DNA from: Herbaspirillum sp. SJZ106
GTDB taxonomy: Bacteria > Pseudomonadota > Gammaproteobacteria > Burkholderiales > Burkholderiaceae_D
Assembly: GCF_006715495.1 (NCBI RefSeq)
Contig: NZ_VFNI01000002.1
Span: 496,001-560,000 of the forward strand
Length of the DNA stretch: 64,000 nucleotides
Reading direction: 5' to 3'
Each line of letters starts with the position of its first letter. Positions within the stretch are counted from its first letter, which is position 1. This document shows positions 31,481 through 39,927 of this stretch, one piece after another. Under the pieces are notes generated by a model. The model was given only the letters and a program-made list of their open reading frames with translations, was not told the origin of the DNA and ran no database searches. The position numbers were made by a program, and so were the translations under genes.

Positions 31481-32374
31481 ATGCTGAATCAGGAAAAGAT
31501 GCCGGGCGCAGGTTCGGTGGCCGATACGATCGAATTCATGAAGCAGATATGGGGCGGCATGGGGGCGCCATCGATGGCCGCGCCTTCGCTGTCGGTGGAC
31601 GATATCAACAAGAAGATTGCCGACCTCAAGACCGTGGCTTCCTGGCTGGAGCTCAACCTCAACATGCTCAAGGCCACCATCCAGACGATGGAAGTGCAAA
31701 GCGCGACCTTGTCGACGCTGCAGGCCATGAGCGCCATCATGGCCTCGCGCGGGGGTGAACCGGAACAGGCGCCGACCGAAGAGCGCGAAGGCGCGCCGCC
31801 GTTCCCGTTCGGTTTCCCGATGTGGCCGGGCGGCATGCCGGCAGGCGCGGCCCGGGACGAGGCGGAGCAGGAGTCGGAACCGGAACCGGCGCCGGCCGGG
31901 ACGGACAACCAGGCGCAACCGCAGCATGGCGAGCCCGAGCCGGCGGCGGAGCCAGAGACGGCGCCCGATTTCACATCGGCCATTGCCAATCCCAATGCCT
32001 GGTGGAATGTGTTGCAGGAGCAGTTCAAGCATGCCGTGGGGAATGCCATGGCCGGCGCGCAGGCTCAACAGGATACTTTGCTCAAGCCGGTAAAGCCCGC
32101 TGATGCCAGGAAGGCGGCCAAAACAGGCAAAACCGCCAAACGTAGCGAAAATAAGACAACGCGGCCGGCCGCCAAGCCCGCGCCCAAAGTCAGGCCCAAG
32201 CCTGCCGCCAAGAGGGCGGCGCCGGTGAAACCGGCCGAAAAGTCCGGGGCGGACAGGCCGGCGGCCAAGAAAGTGCCCAAAAGTCCGGCAAATACGAGCA
32301 CGCCGGCCAAGGCGGGTGTTGTACAATCCCGGCAAAACAAGAAGCCAGCCTCCCGCAAGCCAACTTCCCCCTGA
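31481..32374 (+). CDS. phaM: PhaM-like PHB granule and nucleoid protein
   Basis: A 297-residue protein resembling PhaM of Cupriavidus, which activates PHB synthase and tethers granules to the nucleoid. The N-terminal part matches well: FMKQIWGGMGAPSM, LSVDDINKKIADLKTVASWL and MLKATIQTMEVQSATLSTLQ (about 16-85, helical). The middle is acidic and Pro rich. The tail from about 200 is a Lys/Ala/Pro-rich, histone H1-like segment (PAAKPAPKVRPKPAAKRAAP) expected to bind DNA. I chose the ATG at 31481 because AGGAG lies seven bases before it. No pha synthase gene is in the window. Confidence 0.8.
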   Translation: MLNQEKMPGAGSVADTIEFMKQIWGGMGAPSMAAPSLSVDDINKKIADLKTVASWLELNLNMLKATIQTMEVQSATLSTLQAMSAIMASRGGEPEQAPTEEREGAPPFPFGFPMWPGGMPAGAARDEAEQESEPEPAPAGTDNQAQPQHGEPEPAAEPETAPDFTSAIANPNAWWNVLQEQFKHAVGNAMAGAQAQQDTLLKPVKPADARKAAKTGKTAKRSENKTTRPAAKPAPKVRPKPAAKRAAPVKPAEKSGADRPAAKKVPKSPANTSTPAKAGVVQSRQNKKPASRKPTSP

Positions 32375-32511
32375 TCCGATTCGCTTCAAAACCCGGTACG
32401 CCAAGCCGGGTTGGTGAAGGTTGTCATATTCCTGAAACCTGACGGTTTTAGTATGGGATAGGGAAAAACTTTGTTAAAATCAAACACTTAACGCATATAG
32501 GCAAACCACAG

Positions 32512-33369
32512 ATGCTGTACCCTGAATTGTTCAAATCGCTCGAACAGGTCCGCTGGAACATGGATAAGGATATCCCCTGGGACAAGTTCGACGCTTCGCT
32601 GCTCACCGACGAGCAGGCCCAGACCATTCGCATGAATGCGATCACGGAATGGTCCGCGCTGCCGGCGACCGAGATGTTCCTGCGCGATAACCGCGGCGAC
32701 AGCGATTTTTCGGCATTCATGTCGGTATGGTTCTTTGAGGAACAGAAGCACTCGCTGGTGCTGATGGAGTACCTGCGCCGCTTCCGCCCGGAGCTGGCGC
32801 CGACCGAAGAGGAGCTGCACAACGTGCGCTTCGAGTTCGATCCTGCGCCGCCGCTGGAAACCCTGATGATGCACTTCTGCGGCGAAATCCGCCTGAACCA
32901 CTGGTACCGCTGTGCCGCCGACTGGCACACCGAGCCGGTCATCAAGCAGATCTACAAGATCATCAGCCAGGACGAGGCGCGCCACGGCGGCGCCTACCTG
33001 CGCTACATGAAGAAGGCGCTCAACGAGGTGGGCGACAAGGCTCGCGCCGCCTTCGCCAAGATCGGCGTGCTGATGGCCTCCGCCCGCCGCACCGAAAAGC
33101 CGCTGCACCCGACCAACCTGCACGTCAACCAGGCGCTGTTCCCCAACGACACGGTGCAAAGCCGCCTGCCGGATCCGGAGTGGCTGGAGCGCTGGCTGGA
33201 CAACCAGATCAAGTTCGACACCGAATGGGAAAAGAAGGTGGTCGATCGCATCCTGCACAACATGTCGCTGCTGTTCGAGCGCACTTTCGGGACGGTGCAG
33301 GAGCTCAATCGCTACCGCAAGGAAGTTTCCCAGCGCCTGATGCCGGGCGAATCCGTCGCCACCGCCTGA
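32512..33369 (+). CDS. Ferritin-like diiron protein, acyl-ACP desaturase-like
   Basis: A 285-residue, all-helical protein with two diiron motifs: ExxH at Glu77-His80 (FFEEQKHS) and at Glu155-His158 (SQDEARHGG). Further acidic ligands are likely at Glu47 and Glu125. This pattern is shared by plant-type acyl-ACP desaturases and related ferritin-like oxidases. The length is shorter than classic desaturases. It stands alone between phaM and hldC with its own terminator. Substrate and reaction are not known. Confidence 0.75.
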   Translation: MLYPELFKSLEQVRWNMDKDIPWDKFDASLLTDEQAQTIRMNAITEWSALPATEMFLRDNRGDSDFSAFMSVWFFEEQKHSLVLMEYLRRFRPELAPTEEELHNVRFEFDPAPPLETLMMHFCGEIRLNHWYRCAADWHTEPVIKQIYKIISQDEARHGGAYLRYMKKALNEVGDKARAAFAKIGVLMASARRTEKPLHPTNLHVNQALFPNDTVQSRLPDPEWLERWLDNQIKFDTEWEKKVVDRILHNMSLLFERTFGTVQELNRYRKEVSQRLMPGESVATA

Positions 33370-33465
33370 CTGGGCGGCCGGCAGCGAAACGCCAAAGGGA
33401 GAGGCCCTGGCGCGGTGGCAAGCGCATAGTGCCGCACACGGGTGCCTCCCCAGGCAGTAAAATCG

Positions 33466-33492
33466 AAAGCCGCACATCTGTTGCGGCTTTTT
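33466..33492 (+). terminator. Terminator after the diiron protein gene
   Basis: AAAGCCGCA pairs with TGCGGCTTT around a 7-base loop, followed by TTCCATTTT. It lies about 100 bases past the stop codon and upstream of hldC. Confidence 0.7.
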
Positions 33493-33535
33493 CCATTTTC
33501 GGCGGTCATACATCGCCGGCACAAACCAATTCCAA

Positions 33536-34018
33536 ATGGCCAATTTCGAAGACAAGGTATGTACCCGCGCCCAACTCAAGGAGCGCATTTCCCAATTGCC
33601 CAAGCCGGTGGTGCTGACCAATGGCGTATTCGACATCCTGCATCGCGGCCACGTGACGTACCTGGCGCAGGCGCGCGCGCAGGGGGCTTCGCTGGTGGTG
33701 GCCGCCAATACCGATGCGTCGGTCAAGCGCTTGGGCAAGGGCGACGATCGCCCGATCAACACCTGCGAAGATCGCATGGCCGTGCTGGCTGCGCTTGAAT
33801 CGGTATCGCTGGTGGTGCCGTTCGATGAGGATACGGCGCTGGAAGTGGTGCAGGAGGGGAAGCCCGAAATCTACGTGAAGGGCGGCGACTACGACATGGG
33901 CGCCATTCCCGAGGGCAAGGCGGTGGTGGCCTATGGCGGGCAAGTGCTGGCGATCGCCTTCGAACACGACCGCTCGACGACCAAGCTGCTGGCCAAGGTG
34001 CGCAAGCTGGCGGGTTGA
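33536..34018 (+). CDS. hldC: Heptose 1-phosphate adenylyltransferase
   Basis: A 160-residue nucleotidyltransferase that makes ADP-D-glycero-D-manno-heptose for the LPS inner core (also named rfaE2, the C-terminal half of HldE). The signature TNGVFDILHRGHV at 28-40 contains the HxGH nucleotide-binding motif (His36, His39). NTDASVKRLGKGDDRPI and ISTTK-like DRSTTKLLAK near the end are typical. It is a stand-alone domain; a separate kinase gene would be elsewhere. No SD is obvious in the short leader. Confidence 0.92.
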   Translation: MANFEDKVCTRAQLKERISQLPKPVVLTNGVFDILHRGHVTYLAQARAQGASLVVAANTDASVKRLGKGDDRPINTCEDRMAVLAALESVSLVVPFDEDTALEVVQEGKPEIYVKGGDYDMGAIPEGKAVVAYGGQVLAIAFEHDRSTTKLLAKVRKLAG

Positions 34019-34036
34019 GGTTGCGTCCCCGCAATG

Positions 34037-34080
34037 ACAAGGCCGGCAGGAGCAAACGCTCCTGCCGGCCTTGTCGTTTC
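34037..34080. terminator. Strong bidirectional terminator
   Basis: ACAAGGCCGGCAGGAG pairs with CTCCTGCCGGCCTTGT around a short loop, with TCGTTTC after it. It separates hldC from the convergent copper chaperone gene. Confidence 0.8.
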
Positions 34081-34116
34081 TGCTCGGCGCTTGACGAGGC
34101 AGTGGGGGCAGCGGGG

Positions 34117-34629
34117 TCAGTGGTGCATGTGGCCCTTCATGTCATCCTTGCCCGCGCCCGAGGCGGCCGCCGGGTCTTCCACATTGAGCGTGACATCCAC
34201 CTTGCCGGCCTTTTCGAAGGTCAGGCTCAGCGGCACTTTGTCGCCGGCCTTGAGCGGTTTGGACAAGCCCATCAGCATGATGTGGTAACCGTTGCCCGGC
34301 TGCATGGCGATCTTCTGGCCGGGTTTGATTTCCAGGCCGCCATCGACTTCACGCATCTTCATCAGGTTGCCTTCCATCGCCATCGTATGGATTTCGGTCG
34401 ATTTGGCGACCGGCGACGACAGGGCGACCAGCTTGTCCGACGCCGCCCCTTTGTTTTCGATGCTGAAATAGGCGCCGCCAGCCGGCTGGCCGGGAACGGT
34501 GGCGCGCGCGTAGGGATGGCCGATTTCCAGTTGTCCCAGCTTGTATTCATGTGCCTGCGCCAGCGGTGCGGCGGCGAGGAGGGCTGCGGCGGCGGCAATG
34601 CCGGCGGCGCGTTGGAAGAATTGCTTCAT
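34117..34629 (-). CDS. Periplasmic copper chaperone, PCu(A)C family
   Basis: A 170-residue exported protein with a signal peptide cleaved near residue 26 (PLAQA-H). The Cu(I) site of the family is visible: His81 followed by Met90/Met92, and His116-x-Met118 (GYHIMLMG). The C terminus is Met/His rich (KDDMKGHMHH) and may bind extra copper. PCu(A)C proteins deliver copper to the CuA site of cytochrome oxidase, often with Sco. Both a Sco protein and an aa3 oxidase are encoded further right in this window. A DUF2946 gene lies upstream on the same strand. Confidence 0.9.
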   Translation of the reverse strand: MKQFFQRAAGIAAAAALLAAAPLAQAHEYKLGQLEIGHPYARATVPGQPAGGAYFSIENKGAASDKLVALSSPVAKSTEIHTMAMEGNLMKMREVDGGLEIKPGQKIAMQPGNGYHIMLMGLSKPLKAGDKVPLSLTFEKAGKVDVTLNVEDPAAASGAGKDDMKGHMHH

Positions 34630-34726
34630 ATGAGTGCGTCCTTTGGAGGTGTTGGCGCCGGGAGCGCGCGGAACCTATGCCGCGCGCATTTCATCCGGCC
34701 TGTTTTTGCTGCGTTTTTGAAGGGGA

Positions 34727-35140
34727 TCAGGCCGCAGGCGGGGCCCTGGCGCGCTTTGCGCCCGGCGCCAGGCTGGGCGCAAAGCCGGCCTGCCATGCCC
34801 GCGCCACAGGATAGCTGATGCCGGACGCGGCGGTTCCGGGCAAGTCGGCCGCAGGCAAGGGATAGGGCGTCTGGTTGCCGCAGCATAGCTGGCAATGGGC
34901 GGCGGCATGCGCCGGCGTGCCGCCGGCATTGCCCGCGCCGCCGATGTTGGCCACGCTGCAGATCGCCATGGCGGGAATGTCTTGCGGCGCCTGCGCCAAG
35001 GCCGGCTGCAGCCAGGGGCCGGCGGCCATGGACAAGACCAGCCCCAGATGCAGCAAGGCGCGCCGCCAGAACGGCAGCACGGCGTGCTGCTTGGGGCGGC
35101 GTGCTGCGGGGGAATGCGAGGCTGGCGGGCGTGAAGGCAT
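34727..35140 (-). CDS. DUF2946-like Cys-containing exported protein
   Basis: A 137-residue protein with an N-terminal hydrophobic segment (about 27-49, LLHLGLVLSMAAGPWLQPALA) that may be a signal peptide or anchor. A CS...HCQLCC pattern (about 61-87) fits the metal-associated DUF2946 family. The C-terminal third is Ala/Pro rich. It precedes the PCu(A)C gene by 97 bases on the same strand, so a role in copper handling is reasonable but inferred. Confidence 0.65.
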   Translation of the reverse strand: MPSRPPASHSPAARRPKQHAVLPFWRRALLHLGLVLSMAAGPWLQPALAQAPQDIPAMAICSVANIGGAGNAGGTPAHAAAHCQLCCGNQTPYPLPAADLPGTAASGISYPVARAWQAGFAPSLAPGAKRARAPPAA

Positions 35141-35321
35141 GACGGGGGATTATAGCAACTGGCCGCAGCAAGTTCGTCCGGCCGGGTGCGAGGCAGGAAT
35201 GCGAGCTGCGATAACGGTATCGATACGCCGCGTGTCGAGATGGCATCCTGCGATGTCTCCCGGTTTCCCGGGCGGGCGTTTCAGTCCCGTACGGCGGGCG
35301 GCAGGAATGGCGCTGCGCAAA

Positions 35322-35350
35322 TTGATTGTTGAGGTGCGCTAGGCTAGACT
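35322..35350 (+). promoter_or_regulatory. Putative promoter of the TrpX-type operon
   Basis: TTGATT and TAGACT are spaced by 17 bases and end about 46 bases before the first binding-protein gene, which has a GGGAGA ribosome site. Confidence 0.5.
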
Positions 35351-35395
35351 TAGCGTCTTTTCGCGTATTCCAAACAATTCCTGAAGGGAGACTTC

Positions 35396-36370
35396 ATGTC
35401 CTATCACACTAAACTGCGCGCCCTGGTCGGCGCATTGTCCCTGGCGGCAGTTTGCGCGGCCCCCGCCATGGCGGCGGACAAGGCGGTTTCGGTGACCGCC
35501 ATCGTCGAACACCCGGCGCTGGACGCGATCCGCGATGGCGTCAAGGATGAGTTGAAGGATGAGGGCTTCGAAGCCGGCAAGAACCTGAAGTGGGATTACC
35601 AGAGCGCCCAGGGCAACACCGGCACCGCCGCCCAGATCGCCCGCAAGTTCGTGGGCGACAAGCCTGACGTGGTGGTGGCCATCGCCACGCCGTCGGCCCA
35701 GGCGCTGGTGTCCGCCACCAAGACCATCCCGGTGGTCTACTCCGGCGTGACCGACCCGGTCGCCGCGCAACTGGTGAAGGACTGGAAGGCCTCCGGCACC
35801 AATGTCACGGGCGTATCCGATGTGCTGGAGCTGGACAAGCAGGTCGACCTGATCAAGCGCGTGGTGCCCAACGCCAAGCGCGTGGGCATGGTCTACAACC
35901 CGGGCGAAGCCAATTCGGCAGTGGTGGTCAAGGCGCTCAAGGAGCTGCTGACCAAGTCCGGCATGACCCTGGTCGAAGCCGCCGCGCCGCGTTCGGTTGA
36001 CGTCGGCACCGCCGCCAAGAGCCTGATCGGCAAGGTCGATGTGATCTACACCAATACCGACAACAACGTGGTCTCGGCTTACGAATCGCTGGTCAAGGTC
36101 GGCAACGACGCCAAGATCCCGCTAGTCGCTTCCGATACCGACAGCGTCAAGCGCGGCGCCATCGCCGCCCTGGGCGTGAACTACTACGACCTGGGCCGCC
36201 AGACCGGCAAGGTCGTGGCGCGTATCCTCAAGGGCGACAAGCCGGGCGACATCGCTTCGGCCACCAGCAGCAAGCTGGAACTGTTCGTCAATACGGCCGC
36301 GGCGCAAAAGCAGGGCGTGACCCTGTCGCCGGAACTGGTGAGCTCGGCCAAGACCGTCATCAAGCAATAA
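35396..36370 (+). CDS. ABC substrate-binding protein, TrpX/DUF534 type (copy 1)
   Basis: A 324-residue periplasmic binding protein with a signal peptide ending near residue 24 (APAMAAD). It starts KAVSVTAIVEHPALDAIRDG and contains ARKFVGDKPDVVVAIATPSAQ and VGMVYNPGEANS, hallmarks of the ABC_sub_bind (DUF534) family that serves TrpXYZ-type transporters. The ligand is perhaps an aromatic amino acid, but the family is heterogeneous. It is the first gene of a four-gene cluster with a paralogue, a permease and an ATPase. It is followed by its own terminator. Confidence 0.9.
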   Translation: MSYHTKLRALVGALSLAAVCAAPAMAADKAVSVTAIVEHPALDAIRDGVKDELKDEGFEAGKNLKWDYQSAQGNTGTAAQIARKFVGDKPDVVVAIATPSAQALVSATKTIPVVYSGVTDPVAAQLVKDWKASGTNVTGVSDVLELDKQVDLIKRVVPNAKRVGMVYNPGEANSAVVVKALKELLTKSGMTLVEAAAPRSVDVGTAAKSLIGKVDVIYTNTDNNVVSAYESLVKVGNDAKIPLVASDTDSVKRGAIAALGVNYYDLGRQTGKVVARILKGDKPGDIASATSSKLELFVNTAAAQKQGVTLSPELVSSAKTVIKQ

Positions 36371-36395
36371 GTTAAAGTAGCACCTGACGCCTCCG

Positions 36396-36434
36396 ATAAA
36401 ACGATCCCGCTATCGAGCGGGATCGTTTTATTTG
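36396..36434 (+). terminator. Terminator between the two binding-protein genes
   Basis: ATAAAACGATCCCGCT pairs perfectly with AGCGGGATCGTTTTAT around ATCG and is followed by TT. Each binding-protein gene is therefore followed by a hairpin. Confidence 0.85.
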
Positions 36435-36536
36435 GGGGCAAGTCGCCATCTGTACATCGTTTTATCGTCATATATGAATAACGGGCCAGGCAGCGCGGCT
36501 GCCCAGGCGCCGACCGCCATGAAAGAGGAGTGGACT

Positions 36537-37508
36537 GTGTTTGCATTAAACAAATCATTGCGCGCCATTGCCGGCGCGCTGGCCATCAGTGCCGTCTGCG
36601 CTTCCGCGCTGGCGGCCGATAAGGTGGTCGCCGTGACTTCCTATGTCGAGCACCCGGCGCTGGATGCCGTGCGCGATGGCACCAAGGATGAACTCATCGC
36701 CGAAGGCTTCGAGCCGGGCAAGAACCTGAAATGGGATTTCCAGAGCGCCCAGGGCAATGCCGGAACCGCCGGCCAGATCGCCAAGAAGTTCGTCGGCGAC
36801 AATCCTGACGTCATCGTCGTGATCGGCACCCCGTCGGCGCAGCCGATGGTGGCCGCGACCAAGACCATCCCGATCGTCTATTCGGCCATCGCCGACCCGA
36901 TGGCGGCCCAGCTGGTCAAGGACTGGAAGCCATCCGGCACCAACGTGACCGGCATGTCGCACATGCTCGATCCGGTCCCGCAGGTCGAGATCATCAAGCG
37001 CGTGGCGCCCAACGCCAAGCGCGTCGGGATCGTTTACAATCCGGGCGAAGCCAATTCCGTGTCGGCGCTGAACAACATCAAGGGCGAGTTGCAGAAACAG
37101 GGCATGACCCTGGTCGAGGCTGCCGCGCCGCGCTCGGTTGACGTGGCCCCGGCCGCCAAGAGCCTGATCGGCAAGATCGACGTGATGTACACCACCACCG
37201 ACAACAACGTGGTCTCGGTCTTCGAATCGCTGGCCAAGGTCTGCAACGACGCCAGGATCCCGCTGATCGCTTCCGATACCGGCAGCGTCAAGCGCGGCGC
37301 CGTGGCGGCGCTGGGGGTGAACTTCTACGACCTGGGCCGCCAGACCGGCAAGATGGTGGGGCGCATCCTGAAGGGCGAGAAGCCGGGCGACATCGCTTCG
37401 TCGACCAGCAAGAACCTCGAGCTGTACGTCAATACCTCGGCAGCGCAAAAGCAGGGCGTGACCCTGTCGCCGGAGTTCCTGAAGTCGGCGACCAAGGTAT
37501 TGAACTGA
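36537..37508 (+). CDS. ABC substrate-binding protein, TrpX/DUF534 type (copy 2)
   Basis: A 323-residue paralogue of the preceding protein, similar along its whole length (for example VEHPALDAVRDGTKDEL, VGIVYNPGEANSVSAL, KRGAVAALGVNFYDLGRQTG). I start at the GTG at 36537 because AGAGGAG lies six bases upstream; a longer frame exists but has no ribosome site. A signal peptide ends near residue 25 (ASALAAD). The two copies differ in several loop residues, so they may bind different ligands for the same permease. Confidence 0.9.
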   Translation: MFALNKSLRAIAGALAISAVCASALAADKVVAVTSYVEHPALDAVRDGTKDELIAEGFEPGKNLKWDFQSAQGNAGTAGQIAKKFVGDNPDVIVVIGTPSAQPMVAATKTIPIVYSAIADPMAAQLVKDWKPSGTNVTGMSHMLDPVPQVEIIKRVAPNAKRVGIVYNPGEANSVSALNNIKGELQKQGMTLVEAAAPRSVDVAPAAKSLIGKIDVMYTTTDNNVVSVFESLAKVCNDARIPLIASDTGSVKRGAVAALGVNFYDLGRQTGKMVGRILKGEKPGDIASSTSKNLELYVNTSAAQKQGVTLSPEFLKSATKVLN

Positions 37509-37566
37509 TCTGCACGGCACCGCGAGGCGCCGCGCCATCCCTGCGGCGCTTCGTGGAACGCAGAAG

Positions 37567-37610
37567 ACATTCGGCACTGGCGTATCACGCCAATGCCGAA
37601 TGTGTTTTTT
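37567..37610 (+). terminator. Terminator or attenuator before the permease gene
   Basis: ACATTCGGCA-c-TGGCGT pairs with ACGCCA-a-TGCCGAATGT around ATC, followed by GTTTTTT. It ends only 15 bases before the permease ATG, inside the cluster. It would lower permease and ATPase expression relative to the binding proteins, or act as a regulated attenuator. Confidence 0.9.
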
Positions 37611-37624
37611 AAGAAAGACCTTTT

Positions 37625-38518
37625 ATGTCGCTGTATACGCTGTTGGGCGCACTGGAAATCGGCCTGATTTTCAGCCTCGTGGCCCTCGGAGTGCTGATTT
37701 CCTTCCGCATTCTCACTTTCCCCGACTTGACCGTCGACGGCAGTTTTCCGCTCGGCGGCGCCGTGGCCGCCACCATGATCGCGGCCGGCTATGATCCTTT
37801 CCTGTCGACCGGCGTCGCCATCTTGGCCGGCGCACTGGCCGGCTTCACCACCGCCTGGTTGAATGTGCGGCTCAAGATCATGGATCTGCTGGCCAGTATC
37901 CTGATGATGATCGCGCTATATTCGATCAACCTGCGCGTGATGGGCAAGCCCAACGTGCCGCTGATTTCCGAGTCGACCATCTTTACCATCCTGCAGCCCG
38001 ACTGGATCCCCGACTATGTCGGCCGTCCGCTGATCCTGCTGGTGGTGGTGGCCGTCGTCAAGCTGCTGCTGGATTGGTTCTTCTCTTCCGAAATCGGCCT
38101 GGCCATGCGCGCCACCGGCGCCAATGCCCGCATGGCGCGCGCCCAAGGCATCGCTACCGGCACCGCCACGCTGGCCGGCATGGCCCTGGCCAACTCCCTG
38201 GTGGCGCTGGCCGGCGCGCTGTTTGCGCAGACCCAGGGCGGCTCCGACATTTCCATGGGCATCGGCACCATCGTCATCGGCCTGGCGGCCGTGATCATCG
38301 GCGAGAACATCCTGCCGGCGCGCCGCCTGGTGTGGACCACGCTGGCGGTGATCCTGGGCGCCATCCTCTATCGCTTCTTCATCGCGCTGGCCTTGAACAG
38401 CGACTTCATCGGCCTGCAGGCGCAGGACCTGAACCTGGTGACCGCGGTGCTGGTGATGCTGGCGCTGGTGCTGCCGATGGGCAAGCGCAAGCTGAAACTG
38501 TTGATGAAGGGGGCCTGA
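37625..38518 (+). CDS. ABC transporter permease, TrpY type
   Basis: A 297-residue membrane protein with about eight hydrophobic segments, of the branched-chain permease superfamily (LivH-like, BPD_transp_2). GLIFSLVALGVLISFRIL and FPDLTVDGSFPLGGAV near the start match the TrpY-type permeases that accompany DUF534 binding proteins. It is followed two bases later by the ATPase gene. It forms a transporter with the two upstream binding proteins. Confidence 0.9.
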   Translation: MSLYTLLGALEIGLIFSLVALGVLISFRILTFPDLTVDGSFPLGGAVAATMIAAGYDPFLSTGVAILAGALAGFTTAWLNVRLKIMDLLASILMMIALYSINLRVMGKPNVPLISESTIFTILQPDWIPDYVGRPLILLVVVAVVKLLLDWFFSSEIGLAMRATGANARMARAQGIATGTATLAGMALANSLVALAGALFAQTQGGSDISMGIGTIVIGLAAVIIGENILPARRLVWTTLAVILGAILYRFFIALALNSDFIGLQAQDLNLVTAVLVMLALVLPMGKRKLKLLMKGA

Positions 38519-38519
38519 G

Positions 38520-39314
38520 ATGTTGAAAGCAAGCGATCTCAAGATCACCTTCAATCCCGGCACGCCGATTGAAAACCCGGCGCTGCGCGGTCTCTCGCTG
38601 GAAATCCCGACCGGCCAGTTCGTGGCCGTGATCGGTTCCAACGGCGCGGGCAAGTCGACTTTTCTGAATGCCATCTCGGGCGATTTGCTGATGGATTCGG
38701 GCACGATCGAAATCGATGGCACCGACGTCACCCGCAAGCAGGCGTGGGATCGCGCCGGCATGGTGGCGCGGGTGTTCCAGGACCCGATGGCCGGCACCTG
38801 CGAGGCATTGACCATCGAAGAAAACATGGCGCTGGCGATGGCGCGCGGCCGCCGCCGCGGTTTCCATTTCGCCATTCGCGGCAAGATGCGCGAGCTGTTC
38901 CGCGAGAAGCTGGCGATCCTGAACCTGGGGTTGGAAAATCGCCTGGCCGACCGCATCGGCCTGCTGTCCGGCGGCCAGCGCCAGGCGGTCAGCCTGTTGA
39001 TGGCGTCGCTGCAGCCTTCGCGCATTTTGCTGCTGGATGAACATACCGCCGCGCTCGATCCCAAGACCGCCGCTTTCGTGCTGGAGCTGACCGCCAAGAT
39101 CGTGACTGAGAGCAAGCTGACCACGATGATGGTGACCCACAGCATGCGCCAGGCGCTGGACTATGGCGACCGCACCGTGATGCTGCACCAGGGCAAGGTG
39201 GTGCTGGACGTGTCGGGCAAGGAACGCGCCGGGCTGGATGTGCCGGACCTGCTCAAGATGTTCGAGCAGACGCGCGGCGAGAAACTGTCGGACGATGCCT
39301 TGTTGCTCGGTTGA
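38520..39314 (+). CDS. ABC transporter ATP-binding protein, TrpZ type
   Basis: A 264-residue ABC ATPase. Walker A is GSNGAGKST at about 40-48. The signature is LLSGGQRQAVSL near 147-158. Walker B is ILLLDEHTAALDP near 169-181, and the switch His is in MVTHSMRQAL. The family normally has DEPTAALDP in Walker B; here it reads DEHTAALDP, a variation also seen in TrpZ-type ATPases. It partners with the permease immediately upstream. Confidence 0.92.
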   Translation: MLKASDLKITFNPGTPIENPALRGLSLEIPTGQFVAVIGSNGAGKSTFLNAISGDLLMDSGTIEIDGTDVTRKQAWDRAGMVARVFQDPMAGTCEALTIEENMALAMARGRRRGFHFAIRGKMRELFREKLAILNLGLENRLADRIGLLSGGQRQAVSLLMASLQPSRILLLDEHTAALDPKTAAFVLELTAKIVTESKLTTMMVTHSMRQALDYGDRTVMLHQGKVVLDVSGKERAGLDVPDLLKMFEQTRGEKLSDDALLLG

Positions 39315-39329
39315 GCACATCGCACCATC

Positions 39330-39360
39330 GAAAACGGCTCCTGCGGGAGCCGTTTTTGTT
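39330..39360. terminator. Terminator after the ABC transporter operon
   Basis: AAAACGGCTCC pairs with GGGAGCCGTTTT around TGC and is followed by TGTTTG. It lies between the ATPase gene and convergent trmL. Confidence 0.88.
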
Positions 39361-39397
39361 TGTCGTCGCCCCTGCTTGCGCAGGGAGCAGGCATGTA

Positions 39398-39880
39398 TCA
39401 GCTTCCGCCCTCGTAGCCGTTCTGCCGCCACGCCTCATACACCACCACCGCCACGGTGTTGGAGAGATTGAGGCTGCGGTTGTCCGGCCGCATCGGCAGG
39501 CGGATGCGCTGTGCGGCGGGGAACGACTCGCGCAGCGCCGGCGCCAGACCGCGCGTTTCCGAGCCGAACACGAACGTGTCGCCGGGGCGGAAGGCGAGGC
39601 CGGCGAACGGCGTCGAGCCGTGGGTGGTCATGGCGAACATGCGCGCCGGATCGAATTGCGGATCGGCGCGGCGGCGTTCCAGGAAGGTGTCCCAGTCCGG
39701 ATGCACCTGCATGGTTGCGTAATCATGGTAGTCGAGCCCGGCGCGGCGCATCTTGGCGTCGTCGAGCGGGAAGCCGAGCGGTTCGACCAGGTGCAGTTGC
39801 GCGCCGGTGTTGGCGCACAGGCGGATGATGTTGCCGGTATTGGGAGGGATCTCCGGTTCGACCAGTACGACGTGAAACAA
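39398..39880 (-). CDS. trmL: tRNA (cytidine/uridine-34 2'-O) methyltransferase TrmL
   Basis: A 160-residue SPOUT-class methyltransferase that methylates the wobble ribose of tRNA-Leu. The start is FHVVLVEPEIPPNTGNIIRL. The SAM-binding knot motifs are FVFGSETRGL near 103-112 and LPMRPDNRSLNLSNTVAVV near 127-145. I propose a TTG start at 39880, because AGGAG lies six bases upstream and no ATG or GTG fits. The frame stays open far upstream through comF antisense sequence, which is not meaningful. It is probably co-transcribed with comF. Confidence 0.9.
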   Translation of the reverse strand: MFHVVLVEPEIPPNTGNIIRLCANTGAQLHLVEPLGFPLDDAKMRRAGLDYHDYATMQVHPDWDTFLERRRADPQFDPARMFAMTTHGSTPFAGLAFRPGDTFVFGSETRGLAPALRESFPAAQRIRLPMRPDNRSLNLSNTVAVVVYEAWRQNGYEGGS

Positions 39881-39927
39881 ATAAATCTCCTGAAAATGCG
39901 ATGCGGGCCAGGGTTTGTTAATTGGCC

